Below, one piece after another: positions 1 to 7,683 of a DNA stretch of 64,000 nucleotides. The notes beneath the pieces were generated by a model. The model did not search any database, was not told the origin of the DNA, and saw only the letters and a list, made by a program, of their open reading frames with translations. The position numbers and the translations under genes were made by a program. Each line of letters begins with the position of its first letter. The first letter of the stretch is position 1. This DNA is from Lederbergia sp. NSJ-179 (GTDB taxonomy: Bacteria; Bacillota; Bacilli; Bacillales; Bacillaceae_C): NCBI RefSeq assembly GCF_022867885.1, contig NZ_JALIFP010000004.1, positions 124,001 to 188,000 of the forward strand, written 5' to 3'.

Positions 1-1
1 A

Positions 2-1060
2 ATTGATTTTGATTTTAAAGAAGCAAAAGTTTTAGTAGACGAAGAAGGAAAGCCGACAGATGTAGTCACGCGCGAACGCTCCATTGGGGAACGGCTGATT
101 GAGGAATTTATGCTAGTTGCCAATGAAACGGTGGCAGAGCGTTTCCATTGGATGGATGTCCCTTTTATTTATCGAATTCATGAAGACCCGAAAGAAGATA
201 AATTACAAAGATTTTTCGAGTTTATCACAAATTTCGGTTTGGTTGTACGTGGAACCGCCAATTCTGTTCATCCTCGTGCTCTTCAAGAAATTATTGAGAC
301 GGTTTCTGGGAAACCAGAAGAAATGGTGATTTCAACTGTTATGTTACGCTCTATGCAGCAGGCGAAGTATGATCCAGAAAGTGTGGGCCATTTCGGGCTA
401 TCAACGAAATTTTATACTCACTTTACTTCACCAATTCGCCGGTATCCGGATTTAATCGTCCATCGTTTGATCCGCACTTATTTATTTGAAGGGAAGTTAG
501 ACGAGGAAACACGAGGAAAGTGGAATGCGGAGCTTCCAGATATCGCAGAGCATGCTTCGAAAATGGAACGTCGTGCTGTAGAGGCTGAGCGGGATACAGA
601 TGAAATGAAAAAAGCGGAATATATGCAAGATAAAATCGGGGAAGAGTTTGATGGAATTATTAGCTCTGTCACAAATTTTGGTCTGTTTGTCGAATTGCCC
701 AATACGATTGAAGGGCTCGTCCATGTTAGTTATATGACGGATGATTATTATCATTATGATGAGCGTCATTTTGCGATGATCGGAGAAAGAACGGGAAATG
801 TCTTTCGAATTGGGGATGAAATTACAGTTCGAGTCATCAATGTCAATAAAGATGAACATGATATTGATTTTGAAATTGTCGGTATGAAGAAAAAGCGGCA
901 AAAGAAAGAGGAAGAAGCGAAACCACAAATTGTTAAATTAAATAAGGGGCGTAAAGGGAAGGGACCACAAGGAAATAAGGATAATGAGGAATGGTCTACA
1001 AGACCGCCGCGAAAAAAGAAGAAAAAAGCGTATCGCAATAAAGGTAGAAAAAAACAATAA
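2..1060 (+). CDS. rnr: Ribonuclease R, 3' part (start lies outside the window)
   Basis: The reading frame is open from base 2, so this is the C-terminal about 350 residues of a protein that normally has about 770-800. RNase R is a processive 3'-5' exoribonuclease that degrades structured RNA and works with SmpB/tmRNA in removing non-stop mRNA. Visible parts are the end of the RNB catalytic domain (the stretch around [15 protein letters not shown] is an RNB hallmark), an S1 RNA-binding domain ([21 protein letters not shown] onward), and a lysine-rich basic tail. The gene runs into smpB, the usual Bacillus order. The family call is certain; only the N-terminal half is missing. Confidence 0.96.
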   Translation: MDFDFKEAKVLVDEEGKPTDVVTRERSIGERLIEEFMLVANETVAERFHWMDVPFIYRIHEDPKEDKLQRFFEFITNFGLVVRGTANSVHPRALQEIIETVSGKPEEMVISTVMLRSMQQAKYDPESVGHFGLSTKFYTHFTSPIRRYPDLIVHRLIRTYLFEGKLDEETRGKWNAELPDIAEHASKMERRAVEAERDTDEMKKAEYMQDKIGEEFDGIISSVTNFGLFVELPNTIEGLVHVSYMTDDYYHYDERHFAMIGERTGNVFRIGDEITVRVINVNKDEHDIDFEIVGMKKKRQKKEEEAKPQIVKLNKGRKGKGPQGNKDNEEWSTRPPRKKKKKAYRNKGRKKQ

Positions 1061-1120
1061 AGTGTGTGATCAAAAGAGAGGATAAAATTTACCGTACTTT
1101 TTGAACATCCTCATAAAGTC

Positions 1121-1154
1121 AATGGGTTGGAGACTGAGGCTTCTACCCATTTTC
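1121..1154 (+). terminator. Possible weak terminator or attenuator between rnr and smpB
   Basis: AATGGGT (1121-1127) can pair with ACCCATT (1145-1151), followed by TTTCTTCTTC. The stem is only 7 bp. A TATAAT-like hexamer follows at 1164-1169 with no clear -35, so smpB may have its own weak promoter. Confidence 0.35.
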
Positions 1155-1207
1155 TTCTTCGTGTATAATAGGGAAACAGAATATTTGTAGAGATGGGGGG
1201 AGAATTC

Positions 1208-1675
1208 ATGCCAAAAGGGGAAGGAAAACTGATTGCGCAAAATAAAAAAGCAAGACATGATTATTTTATTGAAGAAACTTACGAAGCAGGAATGGTTTTA
1301 CAAGGAACAGAAATCAAATCGATCCGGGCTGGACGTGTCAATTTAAAAGATTCCTTTGCGCGAATACAAAATGGGGAATTATACTTGCATAATGTCCATA
1401 TTAGCCCCTATGAGCAAGGGAATCGCTATAATCATGACCCACTACGTACGCGGAAATTATTATTGCATCGCAAAGAAATTAGTAAATTAATTGGCGAATC
1501 TAAAGAACAAGGATACTCGATTATCCCATTAAAGATTTATATTAAAAATGGTTATGCGAAAGTCTTGATCGGACTAGCCAAAGGGAAAAAGAAATATGAT
1601 AAACGTGAAGAATTGAAACTAAAAGAAGCCAAACGCGATATCGAAAGAGCCTTCCGAGAACGGCAAAAAATGTAA
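1208..1675 (+). CDS. smpB: SsrA-binding protein SmpB
   Basis: SmpB binds the tRNA-like domain of tmRNA and carries it to stalled ribosomes in trans-translation. The 155-residue product matches the usual family length. It starts [20 protein letters not shown], contains the conserved [19 protein letters not shown] segment, and ends in the basic [14 protein letters not shown] tail that occupies the mRNA channel. I chose the ATG at 1208 over the GTG-type start five codons upstream because the GGGGGGAG ribosome binding site lies 6-7 nt before it. In many bacilli ssrA follows directly; here about 4.8 kb of other genes intervene before the tmRNA gene at 6442. Confidence 0.97.
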   Translation: MPKGEGKLIAQNKKARHDYFIEETYEAGMVLQGTEIKSIRAGRVNLKDSFARIQNGELYLHNVHISPYEQGNRYNHDPLRTRKLLLHRKEISKLIGESKEQGYSIIPLKIYIKNGYAKVLIGLAKGKKKYDKREELKLKEAKRDIERAFRERQKM

Positions 1676-1731
1676 TGATAAGCACAAAAGGGCAAGTGTA
1701 TGTCAATAGGTTTGTAAGGATATAGGGAGGA

Positions 1732-1901
1732 TAAGGAGGAACAGCAAGCCCACGTCATCCTGGCGCAACACTGTTCTTCCTTACATCGTGTGGGCATAGT
1801 TCGCATTGTTAGGAACTTAACTGCTACAGGCGAAAAACTATAAATTTTGAAGTGATGAAAAAGTTGACCAGTGCATATGCTTATGCTGGACAACTTTTTT
1901 T
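1732..1901 (+). other. Structured intergenic region ending in a terminator-like hairpin
   Basis: The 396 bases between smpB and the next gene hold no convincing ORF. TAAGGAGGAACAG (1732-1744) is an inverted repeat of CTGTTCTTCCTTA (near 1770-1782), with one G-U. GCCCAC (near 1748) can pair with GTGGGC (near 1789). The two helices interleave, as in a pseudoknot. A strong hairpin follows: AAAGTTGACCAG (1860-1871) with CTGGACAACTTT (1886-1897) and a T-run to 1901. This could be a small structured RNA with its own terminator, or repeat debris. No promoter was identified. Confidence 0.35.
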
Positions 1902-2071
1902 GTTGATAGCTTATTTCTCTTAATCTATAATCGCGACGATGCCCCATTCTGTAGCAGTTTAATGCGGTTATAAAGACTGGCTAAAGAATAAAACAAAAAT
2001 ATGGAGTAGTTTGAAAATAATGGTAAAATGAGAGAAGACACAGCTTTAATTGACAAGGGGGTTATTTTTCT

Positions 2072-2875
2072 ATGAAGTTATCTATTGGAGGCTATTCGTT
2101 TAGAAACACGATGTATGAGGGGAAAATGGATATTTACGGTTATTTGGAAACGGTTAAATATCGGTATGGCTTGGATACAGTCGATTTTTGGAATGGGCAA
2201 TTTGCCAATCGAAGTTTTGAGGCCCCTGAAGAAGAGTATATATTCAACATTCGCGAGGCTTTGGAGGAAAGGGAAATGACGTTAGTCAACTATGCGATTG
2301 ATGGGGCACATATATGGGATCCAGATCCGGAAAAACGTGAAAATTTATATCAAAACGCCCTACAACATTTAAAAATTGGTGAGATCCTTGGAGCCAAAAC
2401 GATTCGAATCGATACAGGAGGCCATTTTGGTTCACATCCGGATTTTTCAATGAGTATGGAGGAAGAGCAGTTTGAATATATTGTAAACCGTTACAAAGAG
2501 TTCTGTGATCGAGCAGCCAATTTAGGTTATAAGATTGGTCCGGAAAATCATACAGGTCCTTCGTTAAGTCCGAAAAACTTGAAGAAAATTGCAGAAGCTG
2601 TGCATCATCCTAGCTTCGGGATTTTGTTACATATGGGGCGTTGGCAAGAGGACGAGAGCATTGGTGATGAAATGGTTGCTCCATGGGTTTGTCATACCCA
2701 CTTTGATGCTAGAACAGCTACAGCTGAAAATGGGGTTAGTATGATCCGCATGTTAAAAGATATTGGGTACGATGGATATTGGAGCATTGAACATAACGCA
2801 GAGAAACACCAATATATCGAGATCGAATGGCTTTTAGGGGCAGTGAAGCGATTGATTAAAAAAGCAGAAATATAA
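2072..2875 (+). CDS. Sugar phosphate isomerase/epimerase (xylose isomerase-like TIM barrel)
   Basis: A 267-residue protein of the AP-endonuclease-2/xylose isomerase-like TIM-barrel family, which isomerises or epimerises sugars or sugar acids using a divalent metal. Supporting segments are the N-terminal strand MKLSIGGYSFR, IRIDTGG in the middle, IGPENHTG (metal-ligand Glu on a barrel strand), HTHFDA, and a terminal GYDGYWSIEHN, which carries the last conserved Glu. The ATG follows AAGGGGG. It lies just upstream of an NAD(P)-dependent dehydrogenase and a transporter on the same strand, suggesting one small carbohydrate-utilisation cassette. The substrate cannot be read from sequence; inositol-type or sugar-acid substrates are possible. 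Confidence 0.85.
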   Translation: MKLSIGGYSFRNTMYEGKMDIYGYLETVKYRYGLDTVDFWNGQFANRSFEAPEEEYIFNIREALEEREMTLVNYAIDGAHIWDPDPEKRENLYQNALQHLKIGEILGAKTIRIDTGGHFGSHPDFSMSMEEEQFEYIVNRYKEFCDRAANLGYKIGPENHTGPSLSPKNLKKIAEAVHHPSFGILLHMGRWQEDESIGDEMVAPWVCHTHFDARTATAENGVSMIRMLKDIGYDGYWSIEHNAEKHQYIEIEWLLGAVKRLIKKAEI

Positions 2876-2914
2876 TTTTAGCGGTTAAAGTCGGAAAAGA
2901 AGCTGCAACTAAGT

Positions 2915-2975
2915 ACCGACACGAGTGTGAATGGGAAAGTCACCCACAAGCTTGTTGGTGCGGTACCTTGGCTTT
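2915..2975 (+). other. Inverted repeat upstream of the dehydrogenase gene
   Basis: AAGTACCG near 2915 and CGGTACCTT near 2960 are complementary and enclose a G/C-containing stretch with smaller internal inverted repeats (CACGAGTGTG, CACAAGCTTGTTG). It lies in the 180-bp gap between the isomerase and dehydrogenase genes. It has no T-run, so it is more likely an mRNA structure or repeat than a terminator. Confidence 0.3.
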
Positions 2976-3055
2976 TGGTGTATGGAACCGTATAGGGTCG
3001 GATGTTAAAAATTGACTTGTTCCTTTTTGAACATATAAATTTTAGGGGGAGTATT

Positions 3056-4183
3056 ATGCGGAAAATACGAATTGGTATTATCGGAGTAGGTCAGATTGGG
3101 AAAAGGCATTTAGAGTTATATGAATCGATAGAAGACGCACAAGTTGTAGCTGTATGTGATCAAAATGAGCAGGAAGCAAGAAGAGTTGCGGAAAAGTATA
3201 ATATTGACCATGTCTATACAGACTATCGTGAGTTAATTGCAAGAGATGACATTGAAGCAGTGGATGTTTGCTTGCATAATAATTTTCATGCGCCGATGAC
3301 CATCGCTGCATTAAAGGCTGGTAAGCATGTTTATTGTGAAAAGCCGATCGCTGGCACTTATTTTGATGGAAATGCAATGGTAGAAACGGCAAAAGAAACC
3401 GGAAAAATGTTGCACATTCAATTGGGTACGCTTTATCATAAGGAAACAAAAGCAGCGAAAGCTTTAATTGATGATGGAAAACTGGGAAAACTTTATCATG
3501 CACGCTCTAATGGTTTTCGTAGAAGAGGCCGACCATTTGTGGATGGCTATGGGACTAAGTTTTTTACGAATAAAGCAACTGCGACTGGTGGGGCGCTAAT
3601 TGATATGGGCGTATACCATATTGCCCAAATGTTATATCTCTTAGACACCCCAACGCCTACAAGAATTTCCGGGAAAGTCTATCAGGAGATGGAAATGGAT
3701 CCTATTAGGCGAGCGGAAAGTCAATTCGATGTGGAGGAATTAGCGCTAGGGTTCGTGAAATTTGCAGATGGTTTAACTCTTGATATAAGGGAAGCTTGGT
3801 CAGCGCATATGGGTGATTTCGAAGCATCTAGTATTTTAGGATCTTTAGGTGGTATTCGTTTACCTTCCATGAGGGCTGGAGGCGAGTCAACACCGTTTAG
3901 TTTTTTCTCGACTGTAAGCGATCTTGACTTGAATAGTACTGTTGACCTGAATGCGATGGATATCCGCCGCCATCGTTTAAGGGAAAATGAAGATGCCTAT
4001 GATTCATCGCAGCAACATTGGATCGCGGCGCTGCAAGGAAGGGTGGACTTATTACCGACTGCCCATATCGCCTTACAAACGATGTTAATTAGTGAAGCGA
4101 TTTATCTATCAGATCAAAGAGGCGAAGAAGTTTCTGCACAAGAAGTGATGGAAAAGTCAATGTCGACTGCTATTTCATTATAA
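3056..4183 (+). CDS. Gfo/Idh/MocA family NAD(P)-dependent oxidoreductase
   Basis: A 375-residue dehydrogenase of the glucose-fructose oxidoreductase/inositol dehydrogenase family. The N-terminal Rossmann fold shows IGIIGVGQIGKRHLELY (GxGxxG-type dinucleotide loop). HVYCEKPIAGTYFDG contains the family EKP motif with the catalytic-site Lys. GGALIDMGVYHIAQ carries the conserved D and H of the substrate domain. I start it at the ATG at 3056 after AGGGGGA rather than 18 codons upstream. It lies between an isomerase/epimerase and an MFS transporter, so it probably oxidises a cyclitol, sugar or sugar derivative in the same route. The specific substrate is unknown. Confidence 0.9.
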   Translation: MRKIRIGIIGVGQIGKRHLELYESIEDAQVVAVCDQNEQEARRVAEKYNIDHVYTDYRELIARDDIEAVDVCLHNNFHAPMTIAALKAGKHVYCEKPIAGTYFDGNAMVETAKETGKMLHIQLGTLYHKETKAAKALIDDGKLGKLYHARSNGFRRRGRPFVDGYGTKFFTNKATATGGALIDMGVYHIAQMLYLLDTPTPTRISGKVYQEMEMDPIRRAESQFDVEELALGFVKFADGLTLDIREAWSAHMGDFEASSILGSLGGIRLPSMRAGGESTPFSFFSTVSDLDLNSTVDLNAMDIRRHRLRENEDAYDSSQQHWIAALQGRVDLLPTAHIALQTMLISEAIYLSDQRGEEVSAQEVMEKSMSTAISL

Positions 4184-4248
4184 AATTAGGCTGGTAGCTT
4201 CTATGCTACTGGCTGCAAAATAATTCCAATTTCGAAAGGAACATTTGC

Positions 4249-5466
4249 TTGGCTCATGTAAATGCAGTAAACAAAAGTACTCTAAATTATGTAAAACTGT
4301 TTAATTTTTTTCTTTATGGTTCCATTTCAATTTTACTATCTTTTTTTCCACTTTATTTTCAGAGTGTGGGGTTTAATAAGATGGCCATTGGCATGCTTAT
4401 GGCAGGTGGCCCGTTTGTTTCGATCTTTGCCAATCCCTTTTGGGGATATTGGAGCGATCGGCTGCAAAATATTCGCCGTATTTTAGTGATCATGCTTATC
4501 GGGAATTTGATTATTGTTCAATTTGTGTTCCAATTGAATTCGATGGTCTGGACGTTTATCGCCATGCTCTGTTTTTTTCTATTTCAAACACCGTTATTTT
4601 CGCAAAGTAATAGTTTGATCTTGAATACGATTGAAGGAACTAGCTATAAATTTGGTGCTTTTCGATTATGGGGGTCTTTAGGTTGGGCGCTGCTGGCTGT
4701 TGCTGTTAGCCCACTAATTGATTGGATAGGAATTGAAAACCTTTGGATTGTGTATAGCGGGATGTTATTTCTCACCATTCTTTTTACAATTAAACTTCCA
4801 ACAGGAAAGGTGGAAGGGACGAAAAAAATAGAAAAAGGCGGATATGGTCAAGCCTTATTTGGGAATAAATATTTTTTAGTCTTTGTTTTATTAGGTGTAT
4901 TGATTTCTGTGCCCAATTCGATGAATCAAACATTCAATTCTTTATATATTGACCAACTTGGAGGATCTGTTGTTCTAATCGGTTGGGCGGCCTTTTTGAC
5001 CGCTATTTTTGAAGTGCCTGTGTTTTTATTGTTTGATCGCTATTTAAAACGAAATATCCCAGTTATGATTGGCTGTTTGATTGTTGTCAGTTTATTATTT
5101 GTGCTACGCTGGTACCTCATGTCGATTGCGGTATCGCCTGTCCAAATTATTTTTATTCAAATGCTACATAGCATTAGTTTTGGTGGCTATTATTATATAG
5201 GGACGACTTTAACGGCTGAATTGATCCCTGTTGAACTGCGGGCAAGTGGACAGGCTGTCTATGCGCTCACATGGGGAGGCATATCAGGGATCATAGCGGG
5301 TTTTTTTGGTGGCTGGTTATTTGGAACATTTGGTCCACAAATGATGTATCAGGTAAGCACAGGGATTGCATTATTCGGTGCTGTTGGTTTCAGTTTTTTG
5401 TGGATATGGATCCGAAAAGATGCGAAGTACCAAGTAAAGGCTAAATCTGAGGGAGTAGAACTATAA
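4249..5466 (+). CDS. MFS transporter, probable sugar or nucleoside permease
   Basis: A 405-residue integral membrane protein with about 12 hydrophobic segments, typical of the major facilitator superfamily. GYWSDRLQNIRRIL between the second and third segments is the loop 2-3 signature (GxxxDRxxxRR). The fold resembles the LacY-like MFS_1 branch that includes YwbF/NupG-type proteins. The start is a TTG at 4249 with GAAAGGA about 9 nt upstream. It is the last gene of the isomerase-dehydrogenase-transporter cassette and most likely imports the cassette's substrate. The next gene has its own promoter, so the cassette ends here. Confidence 0.85.
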   Translation: MAHVNAVNKSTLNYVKLFNFFLYGSISILLSFFPLYFQSVGFNKMAIGMLMAGGPFVSIFANPFWGYWSDRLQNIRRILVIMLIGNLIIVQFVFQLNSMVWTFIAMLCFFLFQTPLFSQSNSLILNTIEGTSYKFGAFRLWGSLGWALLAVAVSPLIDWIGIENLWIVYSGMLFLTILFTIKLPTGKVEGTKKIEKGGYGQALFGNKYFLVFVLLGVLISVPNSMNQTFNSLYIDQLGGSVVLIGWAAFLTAIFEVPVFLLFDRYLKRNIPVMIGCLIVVSLLFVLRWYLMSIAVSPVQIIFIQMLHSISFGGYYYIGTTLTAELIPVELRASGQAVYALTWGGISGIIAGFFGGWLFGTFGPQMMYQVSTGIALFGAVGFSFLWIWIRKDAKYQVKAKSEGVEL

Positions 5467-5479
5467 AAGATGAATGCGT

Positions 5480-5528
5480 TTGTCAATTTATGATTTATTA
5501 GCTATAATAAAGTTAGCTATTTTAGCTA
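5480..5528 (+). promoter_or_regulatory. SigA-type promoter with three TAGCTA palindromes
   Basis: TTGTCA (5480-5485), 17-nt spacer, TATAAT (5503-5508) is a near-consensus vegetative promoter. The 6-bp palindrome TAGCTA occurs at 5499, 5514 and 5523, overlapping the -10 box and the expected transcription start. The gene downstream begins with a Phd/YefM-type domain, a family that represses its own promoter through palindromic operators, so these are candidate autoregulatory sites. The promoter is seen directly; the operator role is inference. Confidence 0.6.
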
Positions 5529-5552
5529 ATATGAATTGTGAGGTGGGATTCC

Positions 5553-6293
5553 ATGATTGTCAGTTCAACCGAAGTACAGAATAATTTTGGAAAGTATTTA
5601 CAACTTGCTGCCAATGAAGAGATTATTATTACCCGGAATGGCACGGAAATCGCTCGATTGCAATCGTTGAAGGATCATCCAACGAAGGAGGTTATATGGG
5701 ACAGTTCAGTCAAAGAATCAGCAGAGCAGTATCATTTCAAAGGAAGAAAGGCTTCGTATGAGGAGTTTTTGGAATTAACTCGTGATGTGGAGAATCGCTA
5801 TGAATACATTGATGGAGAGATTTATTTATTGGCCTCACCAAAAACGGCCCATCAGTATGCAATTACCCAAATGCTCGTCATCTTTCATGAGGCATTTCTT
5901 GGAGGACCGTGCATCCCGTTTGTTGCCCCTTATGATATCCGTTTAAAAAGAGTGAATCACGATGACCCAAATGTGGTTCAACCTGACTTAATGGTGATTT
6001 GTGATCTGGATGACCACTTAGATGAAAGGGATTACTATCGAGGGGTTCCATCCTTAGTCGTTGAAGTATTATCAGATAGTACAAGAAGTAAAGATATGGT
6101 GAAAAAGCTAGATCTCTACATGGAGTCTGGGATCAAAGAATATTGGATCGTGAATCCATTCAATCGAGACGTCACGATCTACTATTTTGAAAAAAATGAA
6201 GTCAGTGAAATAAGTACCTTCAAATATCCTGAGACTGCCAAATCTTTTCTTTTTGAAAATGTAACGGTTGAATTGGAGAAGATTTTTAAGTGA
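5553..6293 (+). CDS. Fusion of Phd/YefM antitoxin-like domain and Uma2 (DUF820) nuclease domain
   Basis: A 246-residue protein with two parts. Residues 1-45 or so (MIVSSTEVQNNFGKYLQLA, then EEIIITRNGTEIARL) have the N-terminal DNA-binding fold pattern of Phd/YefM antitoxins. Residues about 70-246 are a Uma2/DUF820 domain of the PD-(D/E)XK superfamily: RYEYIDGEIYLLASP, VVQPDLMVICD, and SLVVEVLSDSTRSKD...KLDLYMESGIKEYWIVNP supply the expected acidic residues and Lys. The start at 5553 follows GAGGTGG at a good distance. Uma2 proteins are presumed endonucleases of unclear role. No partner toxin is adjacent; the Uma2 part may be the effector and the Phd part its repressor. Function is not established. 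Confidence 0.8.
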   Translation: MIVSSTEVQNNFGKYLQLAANEEIIITRNGTEIARLQSLKDHPTKEVIWDSSVKESAEQYHFKGRKASYEEFLELTRDVENRYEYIDGEIYLLASPKTAHQYAITQMLVIFHEAFLGGPCIPFVAPYDIRLKRVNHDDPNVVQPDLMVICDLDDHLDERDYYRGVPSLVVEVLSDSTRSKDMVKKLDLYMESGIKEYWIVNPFNRDVTIYYFEKNEVSEISTFKYPETAKSFLFENVTVELEKIFK

Positions 6294-6328
6294 AAATAGC
6301 GTCAGCAAATATTGGCAGGCGTGAATCC

Positions 6329-6356
6329 TTGATGTTTTAAGGTATTGTGTTATAAT
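6329..6356 (+). promoter_or_regulatory. Promoter of the tmRNA gene
   Basis: TTGATG (6329-6334), 16-nt spacer, TATAAT (6351-6356). The predicted start near 6363 gives an approximately 80-nt 5' leader before the mature tmRNA end at 6442, to be removed by processing. Confidence 0.65.
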
Positions 6357-6532
6357 AAAGAACGTAAGCAATTTGGTTTTATCTATTCCGAGTTCCCACT
6401 TGGACATGGATTGAGGATCATATCCTTATCCTTTTTTACATGGGGACGTTACGGATTCGACAGGGATAGTTTGAGCTTAAGTTGCGAGTCGAGGGGATCG
6501 GCCTCGTTAAAACGTCAACGCCAATAATAACT

Positions 6533-6574
6533 GGCAAAGAAAACAATAACTTCGCATTAGCAGCTGCCTAATAA
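6533..6574 (+). other. tmRNA tag-peptide reading frame
   Basis: Codons GGC AAA GAA AAC AAT AAC TTC GCA TTA GCA GCT GCC then TAA TAA encode GKENNNFALAAA. The Ala delivered by tmRNA itself precedes this. The hydrophobic LAAA end fits recognition by ClpXP. Confidence 0.9.
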
Positions 6575-6793
6575 GGCCTTAATGCGGTTCCTCCCTCCAT
6601 CGCCCATGTGGTAGGGTAAGGGACTCACTCTTAGTGGGATACGCCGGAAGCCCTCCGCCTGGGGGCCAAGGAAGAGATAAATCAGGCTAGCGCTTCGGAT
6701 GCCTGTCGATAGGCGGAAGAAGTTGCGAAATAACAATATATCGACTACACTCGTAGACGCTTAAGTGGCGATATTTCTGGACGTGGGTTCGAT

Positions 6794-7064
6794 TAGTAAT
6801 AGTCGCCTTATGTGGCAACACATAAGTGAAAACTTGGCTTTATCGGTGAAACCTACGTTGCAAACTTTGCAATAAGGCAATGCCGAGCGGTATGTGGAGC
6901 AATCCAACAGCCGTGTATCGACTTATAGGCTGCCAACAATGGTAGTACTAGGATGCGAAAAGCTGTCTAGTGACAAATCTATTTTTCGCATAAGACGCCA
7001 AGGGACCTGAACAAACAAGGTTCAAGATATAGTCAGTGCCATGACGAAAGCATGGAATAGCACG
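6794..7064 (+). other. Group I self-splicing intron in the tmRNA T-loop
   Basis: The 271-nt insertion splits the T-loop. Group I hallmarks are visible. The 5' exon ends in U (6793). Exon CGAT (6790-6793) can form P1 with GTCG (6802-6805), leaving the splice-site U-G wobble. P2 is a perfect hairpin, CTTATGTG/CACATAAG with a GCAA loop (6807-6826). A P4-P6-like region follows (CTTGGC...GCCGAG near 6832-6897). P7 is GACTTAT (6920-6926) with ATATAGTC (7027-7034) including a bulge; the 3' strand matches the conserved AAGATATAGTC core. A P9 hairpin lies at 7036-7063, and the intron ends in G (7064). It encodes no protein. Group I introns in tmRNA T-loops are known from other bacteria to my memory; subgroup is not assigned here. 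Confidence 0.9.
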
Positions 7065-7074
7065 TCCCACCGTC

Positions 7075-7106
7075 TCCACCAAATACATAATTTGGTGGTT
7101 TTTATT
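7075..7106 (+). terminator. tmRNA transcription terminator
   Basis: CCACCAAAT (7076-7084 region) pairs with ATTTGGTGG, followed by TTTTTATTTT. The stem uses the tmRNA 3' CCA, so 3' processing only has to trim a few bases plus the hairpin. Confidence 0.85.
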
Positions 7107-7114
7107 TTGCATTT

Positions 7115-7523
7115 TTATAACTGGAAAAACCTCTCTTCAAATAACAATTTGGAATTAAGACTTTTCGCATTATATTTTCCGTTTCTAGGAGTGACCCTTT
7201 CGTAATTTTCAAGTATCCAGAGTGCGCGACTTCTTTTTTGATGTATTCTTAAGTAAGGGCTAACACTTCTTAATATATAAAGAACGTTTTCTTTTTTCTT
7301 TATATTTAATGTATAAGAATCCTTATGTTTATCTGGCCTATAGTTCTTTTTACTATTAATGTATCCACCTGTTAAAGTTTTAAATATAAACTAAAAGTTC
7401 TTTGTCTGATGAAGAAATGGTTATACAAGGTCGTCGGAATTCTTTTTTATGCATTCTTGTCAATGTAATTGATCCCTCTCCGTCAATAATTCCTGCTAAA
7501 TAAGCTGCTTCCCAATCCTTCAT
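7115..7523 (-). pseudogene. LAGLIDADG homing endonuclease, frameshifted
   Basis: Reading the minus strand from the ATG at 7523 (AGAGGTG ribosome binding site just upstream) gives 47 residues including AAYLAGIIDGEGSITLTR, a classical LAGLIDADG motif, then a stop. Shifting by one base, the frame continues as FKTLTGGYINSKKNY, then VLYILRSVSPYLRIHQKR and ALWILENYERVTPRNGKY, to a stop at 7115. The joined product would be about 135 residues, the size of single-motif, homodimeric LAGLIDADG enzymes that home group I introns. One extra base near the TTATATTT stretch explains the break. The gene is convergent with, and outside, the tmRNA intron, starting its 3' end 34 bases past the tmRNA. It is either a recent pseudogene or needs frameshifting. 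Confidence 0.85.
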
Positions 7524-7683
7524 AATTTCACCTCTGTTCATATGAAAAATAATTCCCCCTTAACCTATTATACCATTTTTACCTTTGCCTTTTAGGGAAT
7601 TATAGCGAAATAGAACAAAAAGATTTAATCTTCAGAGCGGGTTTTGGACAAGCGTCCTAACTAAAGAATAATAAAAAATATAT

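Larger units (their letters stand above)
6442..7081 (+). ncRNA. ssrA: tmRNA (10Sa RNA), interrupted by a group I intron
   Basis: tmRNA rescues stalled ribosomes by acting as alanyl-tRNA and then as mRNA for a degradation tag. The 5' end GGGGACGTTACGGATTCGAC is characteristic. It pairs over 7 bp with the 3' CGTCTCC before ACCA at 7071-7081. The tag is encoded at 6533-6568 and ends in tandem TAA; with the charged Ala it reads A-GKENNNFALAAA, ending in the expected LAA-type degron. Pseudoknot-forming sequence follows. The T-arm is split: GTGGGTTCGAT ends at 6793 and TCCCAC resumes at 7065. Joining 6442-6793 to 7065-7081 restores a 5-bp T-stem and 7-nt loop TTCGATT. Mature RNA would be about 369 nt. 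Confidence 0.97.

Noticed and set aside
2915-3000. T-box or other known riboswitch before the Gfo/Idh/MocA gene
   Set aside because: Only loose inverted repeats are seen, with no conserved motif of a known class.
6345-6527. 60-residue protein overlapping the tmRNA 5' part
   Set aside because: It lies over the promoter, leader and tmRNA 5' domain; no ribosome binding site.
6442-7081. Two-piece (circularly permuted) tmRNA or degenerate tmRNA
   Set aside because: The 5' and 3' ends are in normal order and pair perfectly; the interruption has group I intron features rather than a permutation loop.
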